A stretch of 64,000 bases of DNA from Paramecium sonneborni. Taxonomy: Eukaryota > Ciliophora > Oligohymenophorea > Peniculida > Parameciidae. A program made the translations under genes and the position numbers. Positions within the stretch are counted from its first letter, which is position 1. Each line of letters begins with the position of its first letter. Below the pieces are notes generated by a model. It was not told where the DNA came from, ran no database searches, and saw only the letters and a list, made by a program, of their open reading frames with translations. Of this stretch, positions 48,352 to 62,383 are shown piece after piece. Location: assembly GCA_905182985.1 (NCBI GenBank), contig CAJJDN010000112.1, forward strand, positions 313,021 to 377,020, read 5' to 3'.

Positions 48352-49362
48352 TCAATAGATTATATTTTCAATCAAATCGAGGACCTTCTTCAATTTATCC
48401 ATCCAAAACTAGATTAATATAATATCATTACTCATATCTTCAATTTATCTATCAATATTTATGTCTTATCCTAACTTAATTGGAAAGGGTATATTAATTT
48501 AGCATGGTAGTTAAGCAAACATTTAACTTAAAGGTGTTGGATATGGAAATATTAGATGTTGTTAAAAAAATGGAGCTTATTAAGGTCTATAAGTATTGTA
48601 TTATTCTTAAACGGGTTATGTTTTTATTCGTTTTGTTAAAGAAGGTTCAGCAGGCTTTCTTCCTCTTTTTTTAGGTTCTACTTATTAAACTGGATTTTTT
48701 GGTTTTGGACCTCTTTTCTTTGGAATTGTTGATGTGGCAACATCAAAACAGAGGTCATTTTAAAATTTATTATCATCCTTGCTTTTATAATCTTCATTTA
48801 CTATTTTTAAAATCACATGAACAAATTCATGTCTATTAAAACTATTTATGTGATCTGCAGATTTGATATGCTAAATTATTAGATTCCTAATTTTACATCC
48901 AAATAATCTACATAAGGTTTACGACAGACTCCACAATATCTGTGTTTTCTACCTGGTTTAGGAATTTACTATTAATATAATTAGTTATTACTAATTTAGT
49001 TTTTTTTGTAGTGTATTCCTAAACTTTTTTTTAATGATCCTCTTTATATTTTTACATACTCTTTATATAGTCATTCTAATTAATGTATTAATTTAAAATA
49101 TACTCTATCCACTTCTAAAATGAATCCTGGTAGACATTGTTATTCATCTTAATTGAAAACTGGAACAATATTTTCATAACAAGATAACTAATCAAATTTA
49201 TTTAGATTCTCATACAGCATCATTAAAAATAGGACAAAAATCTATGTTTGTAACATGTTTGAGCCAGCATTTCGTACTTTTTGGTTAGAGATTGAATTAA
49301 TGTTCAGGACATTTAGGCTGACACTTGCGTTTGCCTGAACTTTATAATTTTTCTCCAGCCAT
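48352..49362 (-). CDS. DBF4-type zinc finger protein with AT-hooks
   Basis: 301 aa with four introns (28, 28, 23, 26 nt); ATG 49360-49362, TGA 48352-48354. In the middle, PGRKHRYCGVCRKPYVDYLD then HIKSADHINSFNRHEF reproduces the DBF4-type CCHH zinc finger (YCxxC...Y..L..HI.S..H...F). Downstream are two AT-hook-like motifs, KKRGPKPKN and KKRGRKP, for minor-groove DNA binding. The N-terminus has six cysteines/histidines (KRKCQPKCPEHQF, CWLKHVTNIDFC) that could bind metal. DBF4 activates the Cdc7 kinase for replication origins; whether this protein does so is inference from the finger alone. Confidence 0.75.
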
Positions 49363-49524
49363 TTAAATTATTTATATTGTAATTAGATATTGAATAATTT
49401 TGTTTTTCTTATTGATTTTTGAAACTCAAGATCAAGAATAAATTTTGAAATCTATAATAATCTTTATATTGAAAACAATATATTACATTTTTTAATACAA
49501 AAATAATATAATATAATTTATTAA
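49363..49524. promoter_or_regulatory. 162-bp divergent promoter region
   Basis: Separates the divergent zinc-finger and branching-enzyme genes; AT-rich with no recognisable element. Confidence 0.4.
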
Positions 49525-51788
49525 ATGCAATATATTGATTAAGGAAGTGCTCTTTCTACCAAAAATGTCCCAGGTAGAAGATTACAAAAGAAGAACTCAC
49601 TTTTCTATTAAGTATATCTATTATTAACAGAATAGTAAGCTGTATTAGAAAATGAAGAATTTACACAAAGATATCAAAAGAATATAGAAGAATTATAAGT
49701 GTTTAAAGATGATGCTTATCTTGAACCTTACAAATAACACTTTTAAGTAAGAAATACAAAATTCTTTGAATTACTTGAATAAATAGTCAAAGTTGAGTCA
49801 TCTCTCAAAGACTTTGCAAAAGGGTAACAAGATCTATAAAAATAGATATGAAAAATATGGGTTTTTGATTTCTGATACTGGAATTACATATAAAGAATGG
49901 GCTCCTGGAGCTAAAGAAGTTTATTTGACAGGTGATTTTAATAATTGGGATAAAATGTAATATTCTCTAACATCTGATTCTTTTGGAAATTGGGAAATAT
50001 TTTTACCAAGAAATGAAGATGGTTCATATATGATACCACATGGTTCAAGAGTAAAGACATATATAAAGGATGCAAATAATTAATATCAATTCAAAATTCC
50101 AGCATGGATTAGAACAACTTGGTAGAATGAATAAAACAAAGTATGTATAAATATTAAGATATTAAGATTTTTGACGGAGTATTTTATAATCCTGAAGTTA
50201 AGTATGAATTCAAACATAACAGACCACCGAAACCTAGATGTCTTAAAATATATGAAGTTCATATAGGAATGGCTGGAATCGAACCAAGAGTGCATACATT
50301 CAAGGAATTCACATAAATAGTATTACCAAGAGTAGTTAAATTGGGATATAATGTTATTTAAATTATGGCTATATAAGAACATGCTTATTATGGAAGCTTT
50401 GGATATCATGTTACAAACTTTTTTGCAGTGAGTAGTAGATTTGGTAGTCCTGATGATTTAAAAGAATTAATTGATACAGCTCATTAATATGGAATTACAG
50501 TTCTGATGGATTTAGTTCATAGTCATGCATCTAGTAATGTTTAAGATGGAATTAATCAATGGGATGGTACTGATTATTAATATTTTCATGCTGGTATTAA
50601 AGGGTAACATGAGTTATGGGATTCTAAAATATTTGATTATTCAAAATGGGAAGTTATTAGATTCCTTTTATCAAATTTATCTTGGTGGATAAATGAATAT
50701 TAATTTGATGGATTTCGATTTGATGGTGTTACATCTATGTTGTATGTTCATCATGGTATTGGATATGGTTTCACTGGAGGATATCATGAATATTTTAATG
50801 AATAGGCTGATATTGATTCTTTAGTTTATTTAATGTTGGCTAATGATCTTATACATGAAATTTATCCTAATGCTATTACTATTGCTGAAGATGTATCTGG
50901 TTATCCAACTTTGTGTCGTAATATTAAAGAAGGTGGAATAGGATTTGATTATAGAATGGCAATGGCTGTACCTGATAAATGGATTAAACTACTTAAAGAA
51001 TTCAAAGATGATGATTGGGATATGGGAGATATCGCTTACACATTAACTAATCGACGTCATTTAGAAAAGTGTGTTTGTTATGCTGAATCACATGATTAAG
51101 CTTTAGTTGGTGATAAAACTCTCTCTATGTGGCTATTTGATAAAGAAATCTATAGCGAAATGAGCACACTTTAACCAGAAACTTTAGTCACATTTAGAGG
51201 CATGGCTTTACATAAAATGTTGAGATTAATTACTTTTGCATTAGGTGGAGAAGGATACTTAAATTTTATGGGAAATGAATTCGGACATCCTGAATGGATA
51301 GATTTTCCAAGAGAAGGAAATGGATGGAGTTATCATCATGCAAGAAGAAGATGGGATTTAGCTGATGATTAAATATTAAGATATTCTAGATTATTGTAAT
51401 TTGATGCTGAAATGATCAACTTAGAAGAAAAATATCCTTGGTTACCGAGTGGTGAATAATATGTTACAGAAAAACACAATGAAATGAAAGTTATTATTTT
51501 TGAAAGAGGATCTCTTCTTTTTGTATTTAATTTCCATCCAACTCAGGTATTTTATTATATTATCTATCTAATTAGTCATATGAACATTTTAAAGTTGGAA
51601 CTAAATTTTAATCAGATCATCAAATAGTATTAGACACTGATGATGTTAGATTTGGAGGACATTCAAGAGTCTCTCCTTCTTATGGTCAGAATTTCCCAGT
51701 TATCAATGAAGAATGGCAAGGTAGACCTAATCATATAAAAATATATTTACCAAATAGATGTGCTATCGTCTTTAAATCAATTGAGTGA
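49525..51788 (+). CDS. GBE1: 1,4-alpha-glucan (glycogen) branching enzyme
   Basis: 728 aa with introns 49824-49845 (22 nt), 50141-50166 (26 nt) and 51547-51575 (29 nt). N-terminal helices, then a CBM48 domain ([33 protein letters not shown]), then the GH13 barrel: [45 protein letters not shown] (nucleophile Asp), [10 protein letters not shown] (acid Glu) and AESHDQALVGDK. The C-terminal part has [17 protein letters not shown], a branching-enzyme hallmark. It transfers glucan chains to alpha-1,6 positions when building storage polysaccharide. All catalytic residues are present; length is typical of eukaryotic GBE1 (about 700). Confidence 0.97.
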
Positions 51789-51836
51789 TTTTTGTTTTTA
51801 AAAAGACATACATATAACGATTAATTTAATTTTAAA

Positions 51837-52872
51837 ATGTATTCACTATAGAAATTAGTACCAAATAGTAAATTACAAATTAAGCCAGGGGCATTCTCTT
51901 AACATCAAAAATTAAATCAAAGTGTCGATGGGGTTTTACCTGTAAATTAATAATCTTTACAGCAACTTTAAACTTAAATATAGATATTGACAAAAAAAGA
52001 ACCTATTCGCTAATAAAATAAGAAATAAGAGTTATTATAGATTTTAGAGAATGCCTAGGTAAACTCAAAATAAACCAAATCTATGTCACCAAAACGAACA
52101 CCATAGAAATAAAAAAGTAACAGAAAATTGAATTTCAATTAAATTACAGATTAAGACAATCTATTTTTAAATTCTAGTAATGCTATGGCTAATATGATCA
52201 TTGAAAATATTCTAAATAAAGATGAATATTATGAAAAAATCAAATTAGAAAATTAAGAACTTAAAGATTAATCCTCTAAATTTCAAGCTACAATAGGGGA
52301 TCTTAAAAAGAAAATTATAACATTAGAACGTTAAAACAAAGAATTTAATACTAATCTAAGCAATGAACGTTAAAACTATTAAAATGAACTAATTAAAATA
52401 AATGAAAAAATTCAATCCATGAAAACTATGTAATAAAACTTATAAATGGAATAAAAGAAAAATGAATTGTTAACTAAATAATTGTAAGATTAAATCACTA
52501 TTAATAATGGTTTAAAATCTTTTATCTGTGAGAATTGTTTGTTAAGTATTGAATTCTTGACATTCTTCTAAAACTCAGTATAAAACTTTTAACCACAATT
52601 AAGCAATGCATACAATATTTTAGTATCCTTATCAAAGCATTCAACATCTTTTATTTTAGATTTCATTTCCAAAACTCAGAATTTGAATTTACCTGCATTG
52701 AGAAATTGTATTTTACCAGAAGAATTTGATGTGAATGGATTTTTCGAAACTTTAGAATAACTAAAAATGCGTGAATCACCAGAATTATCCTTTCGTAATA
52801 AAAACAATAATGCTGTTAGATAAAGTATTCATGCTAATAATAATAATAACAATAATAATAATAGTAACAATA

Positions 52873-52908
<36 letters not shown>

Positions 52909-53535
52909 TTAATTTATCAATTCCAGAAATTCCAAAATAAAATAAAATAACAACTTTATAAGAATAATTCAATGCATTTCTTGAATCTAATGAACCATTT
53001 TCAGATTCTCAATTAGGTAGTCCTTATTTCACAGATTTAGATACGCTTGATAAATAAAGACCAATCAGTAAAGAAAAATAAAGAAATTAAATGCCTTTGT
53101 AAATGAATGCTGCTAAAAGAATCAAACCGGAAATTAATTAGGCTCCCCATTATTTTTAATCATTCAAATAAAATGACAATGAACCAACAGTTTTTGATTC
53201 CCTTATGAAAGAAGCTCCCATAAACAAAGACAGGTGTTCTTCAGTTCATAGTCTAAGATATTTAGATTAATAAATTTAAAAGGAATAAGACAAATCAACT
53301 AAAAGAAATAAAGAAAATTAATAAATTAATTGTTAATTTGTGATTGCTAAATACGACTATAAAGCTTAGAAGGTATTTTAATATAATATAAATTCGATAG
53401 GATATAGATTTAAGTTTTAAGAAAGGAGATTAAATTAAATTACTAAAAAAGACAACAAACGGCTGGTGGTATGGAGAAGATAAAAATTAAGTTAAAGGTT
53501 ACTTTCCACATAATTTTGTTCAATTAGTAGGATGA
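51837..53535 (+). CDS. Coiled-coil protein with C-terminal SH3 domain
   Basis: 556 aa with one 28-nt intron 53373-53400. About 120 Gln-rich residues, a coiled coil (NELIKINEKIQSMKTMQQNL), a short folded stretch, an Asn/Ser tract (about 52838-52907), and at the end a classic SH3: CQFVIAKYDYKAQKDIDLSF, FKKGDQIKLLKKTTNGWWYG, GYFPHNFVQLVG. The ALYDY-like, WW and PxNYV-like positions are all filled. SH3 domains bind proline-rich ligands in endocytosis or cytoskeletal assembly. The start is only 48 bp after the branching-enzyme stop. Its last 16 bp overlap the end of the opposing gene. Confidence 0.88.
52838..52907 (+). repeat. AAT/AAC/AGT triplet tract coding Asn/Ser
   Basis: Imperfect trinucleotide run inside the SH3 gene, translated as Asn with some Ser. 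Confidence 0.85.
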
Positions 53536-56500
53536 TTGTAGTTAAATAAATTAGTTTTCATTTTTTGATCTTAACTTTCCAAAACATAACTATTAAGCAA
53601 TTTTATTAATTCTAAAGAAGATTCTATAACTAAATTGCTGTTTTTTTCAATTTAATCTGATATCGAAACACAGTGAAATTTCTATTTTTAATTTTAAAAA
53701 TACCTTGTTTAATGGCATATTTGCAAATTAAAAAATTTACATGATCTTTTCCAACCATTCTCTATCAAATGAAATAATATTAGCAAATGATACTAGTCCC
53801 TTTTGATTTGTTTCAATTATTATTATCATTTTTAATAATTCTTCTATCTGTTAATATTGATGTTTTATCTTTATGGAATAATTTTCTTAACAAATTAAAT
53901 AATCATCTATTTCTAATTTTAGTTCTTTAATTAAATTTGATAAGAAAACATTTGCAGCAGCATTTGTATCCACAATTTACTCTTTTAAAGATAAAGTGTA
54001 AATTTAATTTTTTTCTGTTAAATTTAAATGTTCCAAAAGAGATAATTATTATAATTTTGCTTTTAATTAATCATCTTTGTCAATAATTTATTAGAAATTG
54101 GTTTGATTATTTTATTTTATAAAAAGTCCATCTTAAGCAATTATATATAAATTATTAATGGATCCAAAGTTCAATTCCAATATTTCACAATCTTAATCAG
54201 AAACAATAATTAAAGTATTGTTATCATCTTTAGCTAACTTTTCAAATGCCTGAACTAATTAATCTAATTTTTAAATTTTCTTTATAAATTTTTAAGTAAA
54301 AGCAAGTATTATAATTTTTTAATTATCCTAAAAATTACGATTAGCAAATTTAGAAACAATGTTAGCTGTTTCAACAGAACAAAAGTTTTTATCTTTTAAT
54401 CCTATTGTTAATTCTTTACCTGAATGATACAATTACTTATCAAACCAAAAATCTTCACAATAACTTAGATGATCATTTAACCTATGTAACCAATCATTAC
54501 TGTTGGGAACATTAATGAATGTTGGTTTTTTATCATTCAAGTAATTCAAAATAATTTAAGCTGATTCTATAGAATTGTTAGGATTGATTTTTCTATGATC
54601 AACTTTTAATGAGCACCATTAGCTTGAGACTAATTTAGCTGCCTTCTTTCTAAATTATCGAACATAAATATATTCTAAATAATTTGAAGATATGCTCTCC
54701 CTTAATGAACTTTTTATGAAAACGTCAGCCATTCCATAAAGACTTATTAATTCATTTTAAGAAAGATCAAGTCTAATTTAAATTAAATCCTATTATTAAT
54801 TTTGATTAATTTATTTTGCTAAAGTAGTGATTTCATCATAGTATTTTGATATTTAAGAATTGCTTTAATAATCCTCATCATTATTAGTATATAAGACTTG
54901 AATTAATTTAATTTATTATTGTTTTAATAAATGAATTTATTCAACTATTTTGAATTTTTATGGTAGACCACTTAAGAGTGATAAACTATCAACTCCAAGA
55001 AGTGTGAATTGTTATTATGATATTGTTTCTTCTACACTTATTATGTTTTATAATTATTTTATATTTAATCCAACACTTCCATAATCTAATATAATTTTTC
55101 TACCTAAGACTTCAATAGTATAGGCACTCATATCAGATAATCTAGTTAGTTTTTAGTATTTTTATGGTAAGCAATGCATAAATTAATACAAATCTTTTAA
55201 TTATGTTAATGAAATTAGATCACTCATTAATAAAGAAGATAAAATATTTTCACTGCATGTAAGAATTCGAAATTGCTTAGGGTTTGGAAAAGATCTTCTC
55301 ATTATAGTACAAATTCTTGGTCTACTTTCATTTTTTTTAATCAATCCTTCTTTTATATAAAAAGGAACCAAAAAGAGGTGATAGTCAAAAATGAAAATAG
55401 AATGTAAATGGCTAAATTAGTTTTAAAATAAAGTGCAATGTAAGGCCTCTTAAACATATTTTGCAAAAATTTTATTGATTTCCATATAATCATCTTCAGA
55501 GTGTAATCTCAATTACGGAGATAAGTTATTAAAGACAGGAGTTATTAGCTAAGAAAAACAGCTTAATACGGCATCGTCTAACTTAATTCCAAAGCATTTG
55601 TACTATTCATACACATATTGTTGTATAAGAATAAATTCATTCTCATCTGCAATTTAAATTCCAATCCATCCTATCCATATTGCTTTCAAACTTAATCGAT
55701 TACTAAAGAGGTTGTACATATTAATAAAATAAGGATCTGAAGTCAATTCAAACTTATATTTGTTTGTAATGTCTAAATATAGTTTTTTAATCAATATACC
55801 TTTCTTATTTGTCACTTTACAGAATTAATTGTTTTAAATTATTTTAATAGGTATCTTAAATGACAAACAAATCACATAAGAATCTGAGAATATTTAAGTT
55901 GAAGAAGAACGCTTTCTTTTATAATCGAAAATCAAATCAGATGATCCGTATTATTCAGAAATTTTTCTGAGTTTCGATATTGACTTTAATTTTTGTTTAC
56001 ATTCAAAATGACTCTAATTTGGATAAAGTGATTATAATACCTTTATTATTTCTTTCCAATCATTTTCCTATTAATGAATTGAAGTACTTGAAGGTGCTCT
56101 TATCTCAGTTCCTAATTCTGGGATGCTTTCATTGTCAGACTTAAAATTTATAGATTATTATACTGAATCTAAAGCATTATCAAAAGGATCATAATCTCTT
56201 GATCTATTAAGTCTTTAAACTTTCACTAAAATACATTTTATCTGGATACATACTTAACTCTTCTTGTACAAATTCATCTGAGATTTCATATTTTTAAAAT
56301 GTTCTAATATTCATCGAGGGTTTATTGAATGTCATATACAGGAAATTGCGTCTAAAATCACACTTATGTATTCGATTTTGGATGCTCTCCCAAATAAAAG
56401 TATCTCCATCTTGAATAAGACACTTGAATTCTAAATTAAAACCTATTTGCTTAAAACGATAATTAACTTGGATCAATTTGAATTTTGCTCTCGTGGCTCC

Positions 56501-56642
56501 ATTCTGGGTAAGTTTCGCTTTTGGTGCATAATGGATAAGAATTTTGAGGATTCCATTAACCAAGGAGTGGATGATTCCCACAAATTCGAACAATTTGTGA
56601 ATATCTCGTCTCTGCTATAACCTTAAAACTAATATATGACAT
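53520..56642 (-). CDS. CBM20 protein with trehalose-phosphate synthase/phosphatase-like domains, probably non-catalytic
   Basis: 1,010 aa after removing introns of 37, 31 and 22 nt (length in frame). N-terminal CBM20 starch-binding domain: RICGNHPLLGQWNPQNSYPL, YPEWSHES, FKCLIQDGDTFIWESIQNR, with both aromatic sites kept. A GT20 TPS-like region follows: AIWIGWIGIQIADENEF, YMEINKIFAKYVQEAL, IFIFDYHLFLVPFYIKEG, RSFPNPKQFRILTCSENILS, LLGVDSLSLLSGLPQKFKIV, LYGMADVFIKSSLRESISS. The C-terminus resembles trehalose phosphatase: LIIVSDQDCEILELNFGSIN, LYIIAQDGLF. The active-site DRxDxxKG motif reads VDSLSLLSG and the HAD DxDGT motif reads LAFTQKF, so both active sites look lost. Likely a glucan-bound regulator; the exact role is inference. 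Confidence 0.8.
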
Positions 56643-56859
56643 CTTAAATTATAAGAAGTATAATTTATAAAATATGTCAAGAATTGGCCTTTCGTTGCTA
56701 TTATGATGGCAAAACAATATTTTTATGTGCTTCCCTTCATAATATGATAGAACTAAAGTGTCTTTATAAATTTACAATTATGAAATTCTAAACAGAACTA
56801 AGATTAGGAATTTAAAAAGAGGAAGGAGGGGAATTACAAATAGTTAAAAATTATTAAAT
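56643..56859. other. Divergent intergenic
   Basis: 217 bp, AT-rich; contains a short purine-rich tract near 56817-56832. No element identified. Confidence 0.35.
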
Positions 56860-57187
56860 AATGAGTAATGATATGTAATGGGAATAAATAGAACAAATAA
56901 AGCTGATATGATTTTTTGAAATGCTCATACAGATATCAATGTTATGATAAGAAAAGGAATGAAAAAAAGAGTTGAAAGCTAAATTATGTTGTAAAAATAA
57001 ATGATTTGCAAAAGAAGACGTAAAATAAGTAATTAGAGAGAAAATTGTAGATGATTTGTAGAGAAATAGTATTTAGGTGGAGAGATATTTATTTTATAAT
57101 GATGTAAAAGAATTAGAATAGAAAAAAAAGGGTAAAAAAGTTATTGTTATAAGAAGATATTTTAAGATGTTTAGAAATAATATTTGA
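56860..57187 (+). CDS. Small hypothetical gene, structure uncertain
   Basis: Starts MSNDMQWEQIEQIK at 56860. The later part, DVKQVIREKIVDDLQRNSIQ then KVIVIRRYFKMFRNN to TGA 57185-57187, is clearly protein-like, with a 24-nt intron fitting near 57003. The exon chain between needs at least one more intron that I could not place. Lys/Arg/Gln-rich; family unknown. The frame stays coding-like for about 55 codons past the TGA. Confidence 0.38.
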
Positions 57188-57394
57188 TAGATTGATTGTT
57201 TGAGAAATGATTAGATAAAGTTTATGTAGAAAGCTAAGTAAAGAATCAATTAATAATAAATAAATACTGGAATTATTGTTAAGATAGTTAGAGTGAGTGT
57301 TCTTTGTAGATAATTGATATTAAAAAAGGTTGAAAGAAGAGATAATGATGATTGTTTTTGATTTTATATATTGTGATAAAAATCACTTAGATTA

Positions 57395-59347
<1,953 letters not shown>

Positions 59348-60000
59348 ATGTCTAAGGTATAAAAATTAGTTTGAAAAATTTGTCAATTCATCATTAGCTT
59401 TTTATAAAGTTGAAACATATTTCTGCTAAATAAAATATATTCTCCCCCTTCCAAAACCAAGAAGTTATTGGTATATCTATTGATCTATTATATTGTGGCA
59501 AATTTTCTATAATTTTTTATAGCTATAAGCAATATACATTAGGTAATATCATTGAAGCCAACCCATAATCTAAATAGCCAAAGAGTTCATGAAAAAAATT
59601 TTTAGAAGAACGTAAAGCTATTGTTGTTAATACAAGGATCTTAGGGAATTTATATAAAGTTGAATTCTTAATTATTGAGCCATCCTGTGATAGTTAATTG
59701 TTCAAATTATGTTTATTATAAATTAAGGCTCCAATCAATAGATTCTTAAATAAAATAGTTGCCCATTACTTTTTCAATTATAAATTGATATTGGATGTGT
59801 TCTTATTAAAAAGGCAGAATAAAAAAAGGAACATGAAAATAAAAGTAGGATAAAACCAATAATGTAATGGCATAAAATAGAATACAAAAAGATTCTATTA
59901 AGAATTAGTTAATGTATTTTTAAACAATCATATCTAACAAGATTAACTTATAACATAAATTATTAATTTATTTCAATACGATTATCTTTTTAATTACTGA
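59348..60000 (+). CDS. Hypothetical protein, 200 aa
   Basis: MSKVQKL|LFIKLKHISAKQNIFSPF with proposed introns of 29 nt and 21 nt; spliced length in frame, TGA 59998-60000. Beta-rich middle (EVIGISIDLLYCGKFSIIFY, AIVVNTRILGNLYKVEFLII, CDSQLFKLCLLQIKAPINRF) and Lys/Asn/Gln-rich end. The last about 10 codons overlap the opposing NEDD1-like gene, so the 3' end may need another intron. No family recognised. Confidence 0.55.
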
Positions 60001-61489
60001 TTCTCTTATTCTAATTAGGAGATCCTCTAAACTAAATTACTTTGTTCTTTCATGTGTTGATCAAGTAATTATTGCATTTCATTTTGTTAAATTTAAAATT
60101 ATCTAATCATGTCAATATGCATTGAACTAACACTATCTTACACAATCTTTTTTAATTGATAAGTTTATTCATTAATCTATTGTTGAATAAATTTCTTTTA
60201 CTCATCAGTAAAACTAAATTAGAATAGAATATATACTCATTTTATCCACTAATAACTCTGCTAACCTCATATTTTCTAGAGATATCCTCAATTTTGTTTG
60301 TAGACTAATCGAATTTTGATTACTAAGTTGATTAGACTCGAGATTGAACTATTACCTAAATGAATTGGATTTAGTTTACATTGATCAAATTATATTTGTT
60401 TTTATTATTCAATTTTAATCATAGACTCTTTATTACTTAAAGCATTTAGATCTTTACTACTATCTTTTTTCATTTCTAAAATCATAGGGGATTTGGCTTA
60501 ATTCATTTTAACTTAGGATTGTACACTAAGATTGCTTTCATTTAAAAGTCTTTAGGATGGTGGAGGTTATTGAGATTAAGATTCAATATTTTAGTATTCC
60601 ATAAAGTTAACACTAGAATTATCATGCCCTCTAAACTATAATTTATGTTTTTAAGTCATTCGTATATCGTAAACATAAATTTATCCATAAAGAGTGCCGA
60701 CGGTAACAGAATAATCATCATTTTACATAGCAACAGAATTAAGTGGATTTTCACAAGCAATTGTATGAGTAACCTTTTTATCAACAATACTATAAAGATA
60801 ACATTTTTAATCAGTTCCCACACTACAGACTAAAGATTGTGTAACGCTTAGTCCTGTAACTTTGCTTGTATGTTACTATGAAAAATTGCATTGATATTCA
60901 TTTTTATTTAGATCAAAGATTGTCACAGATCCATCATTACTACCTGAACATAAAAGATTCTTGCTCATGAATTTAACTGCTTTGAACCCAGGAGTTTTAG
61001 ATCCTTTTAAATTAAAAGTGGATACTGCTATCTATGTACTTACATCATGGACTAAAATATCGCCTACATTAGAGGCACTTGCAATCAGATTGTCTGAAGA
61101 ATTCCAATGTAAAGAATTAATCTAAGAATAATGTCCTTTGAGTTGACTTTGAATTGTTTTCTTTTTCAAATCCCATACCCGCACAATTGAATCATGCCCT
61201 CCACTTGCTAAATATTGACTATTTGATGTGAATGAAATTGCATTTATAGCTTTTCCATTATGCTCTAAAGGTAAGAGTGATTAACCATCAGCAGATCGAC
61301 TCAAAACTATAACTCCATCATTACCACAACTTGCTATAACACAATCTATTAAATTTAAAAACTTCAATTACTATTATGATTCCATACACAACAATTGATA
61401 CTCGATTTATGTGGATTGATTCTTAAAATTGGGTCGATTGATTAATCATGGATAAGGATGCTTTTCCCACAAGAAACCAATTAACTCAT
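59973..61489 (-). CDS. NEDD1: NEDD1-like WD40 protein
   Basis: 478 aa with introns of 26, 31 and 23 nt; ATG 61487-61489, TGA 59973-59975. Seven WD-type blades: CVIASCGNDGVIVLSRS, YLASGGHDSIVRVWDLKKK, NLIASASNVGDILVHDVST, LLCSGSNDGSVTIFDLNKN, VCSVGTDQKCYLYSI, YSVTVGTLYGQIYVYDIRMT. A linker precedes a C-terminal coiled coil (DSVSSMHIDMIRQFQIQQNE, LVQRISQLEQENQQLKRQ) typical of NEDD1, which recruits the gamma-tubulin ring complex to centrosomes and basal bodies. Domain order and the coiled-coil wording support NEDD1 over other WD proteins. Confidence 0.85.
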
Positions 61490-62383
61490 TTTTAATATAT
61501 AAAATAATGTTTGATTTAATGATTTCATAATTTATATCAACATTTCAAAAACATCTTTATCTTTCTTTTTTATTCTCTCTCAAAATTTTTTATTTTTTCA
61601 CTTTTCATTTAACAAATTTTGTTATTTTAGGATGACTACAACTATTTTAAATTTATAAATAAAAGCTTTATAAATCATTGAATCTTATTTTAGCTTATCA
61701 CTCACAATCAAAATTTCTTAAAATCTTTGATTTTATCTTACTCGAATTAATTAATCCTATTTATTTTACTTTAAGGGTATAAATATTTTTAATAATATAG
61801 TATATCAAAAAGACTATTTAATATTAAATAGAAATCAAATCTAGTAAATATAATTGAGTTTCTTCAAAGATAATTGATCTTTCTAGTAATTTCGTTTCTC
61901 ATAAAAAAAAGATAAAAATCATAACATTTTTGCAAAATTCTGTTAATCTAAATTAAGAATTTTATTATCACGATAAAATTTTTCTTGTTCTCTCAACATT
62001 AAAGTCTTCAAAATAATTAGTAAGAATTTCTGCCATCTCTTTTGATTATTGACTAAACTATATATTTATTTGAAAGTTTTTATGAATTTTTAGAACTTTT
62101 TCCCCATTTAAATTTATATATATTTTTTTATTTCAGATTTTTAATTCTTTTGATTTATTTATGAGAAAAGCATAAGCAAACAACAATTGCTTTTATTGAA
62201 TTCAATCAACACTTTTATTTCAATAAGATGAAATTATTTTAATCTTTTCTAAGTAAAATCAAATTTATCCTCTAACTTTTTTTTGAATTATAAAGAAAAA
62301 TCTATTTGTAATAAGTCTTTAAATAAAAAGCTTCTTCAAAATACATAAAAGTGTTTTATTAATCCATAAATTATTATAATTGT
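61490..62383. other. AT-rich intergenic, nothing recognised
   Basis: About 890 bp between divergent genes, extremely AT-rich, no coherent frame or RNA gene seen. Confidence 0.45.
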
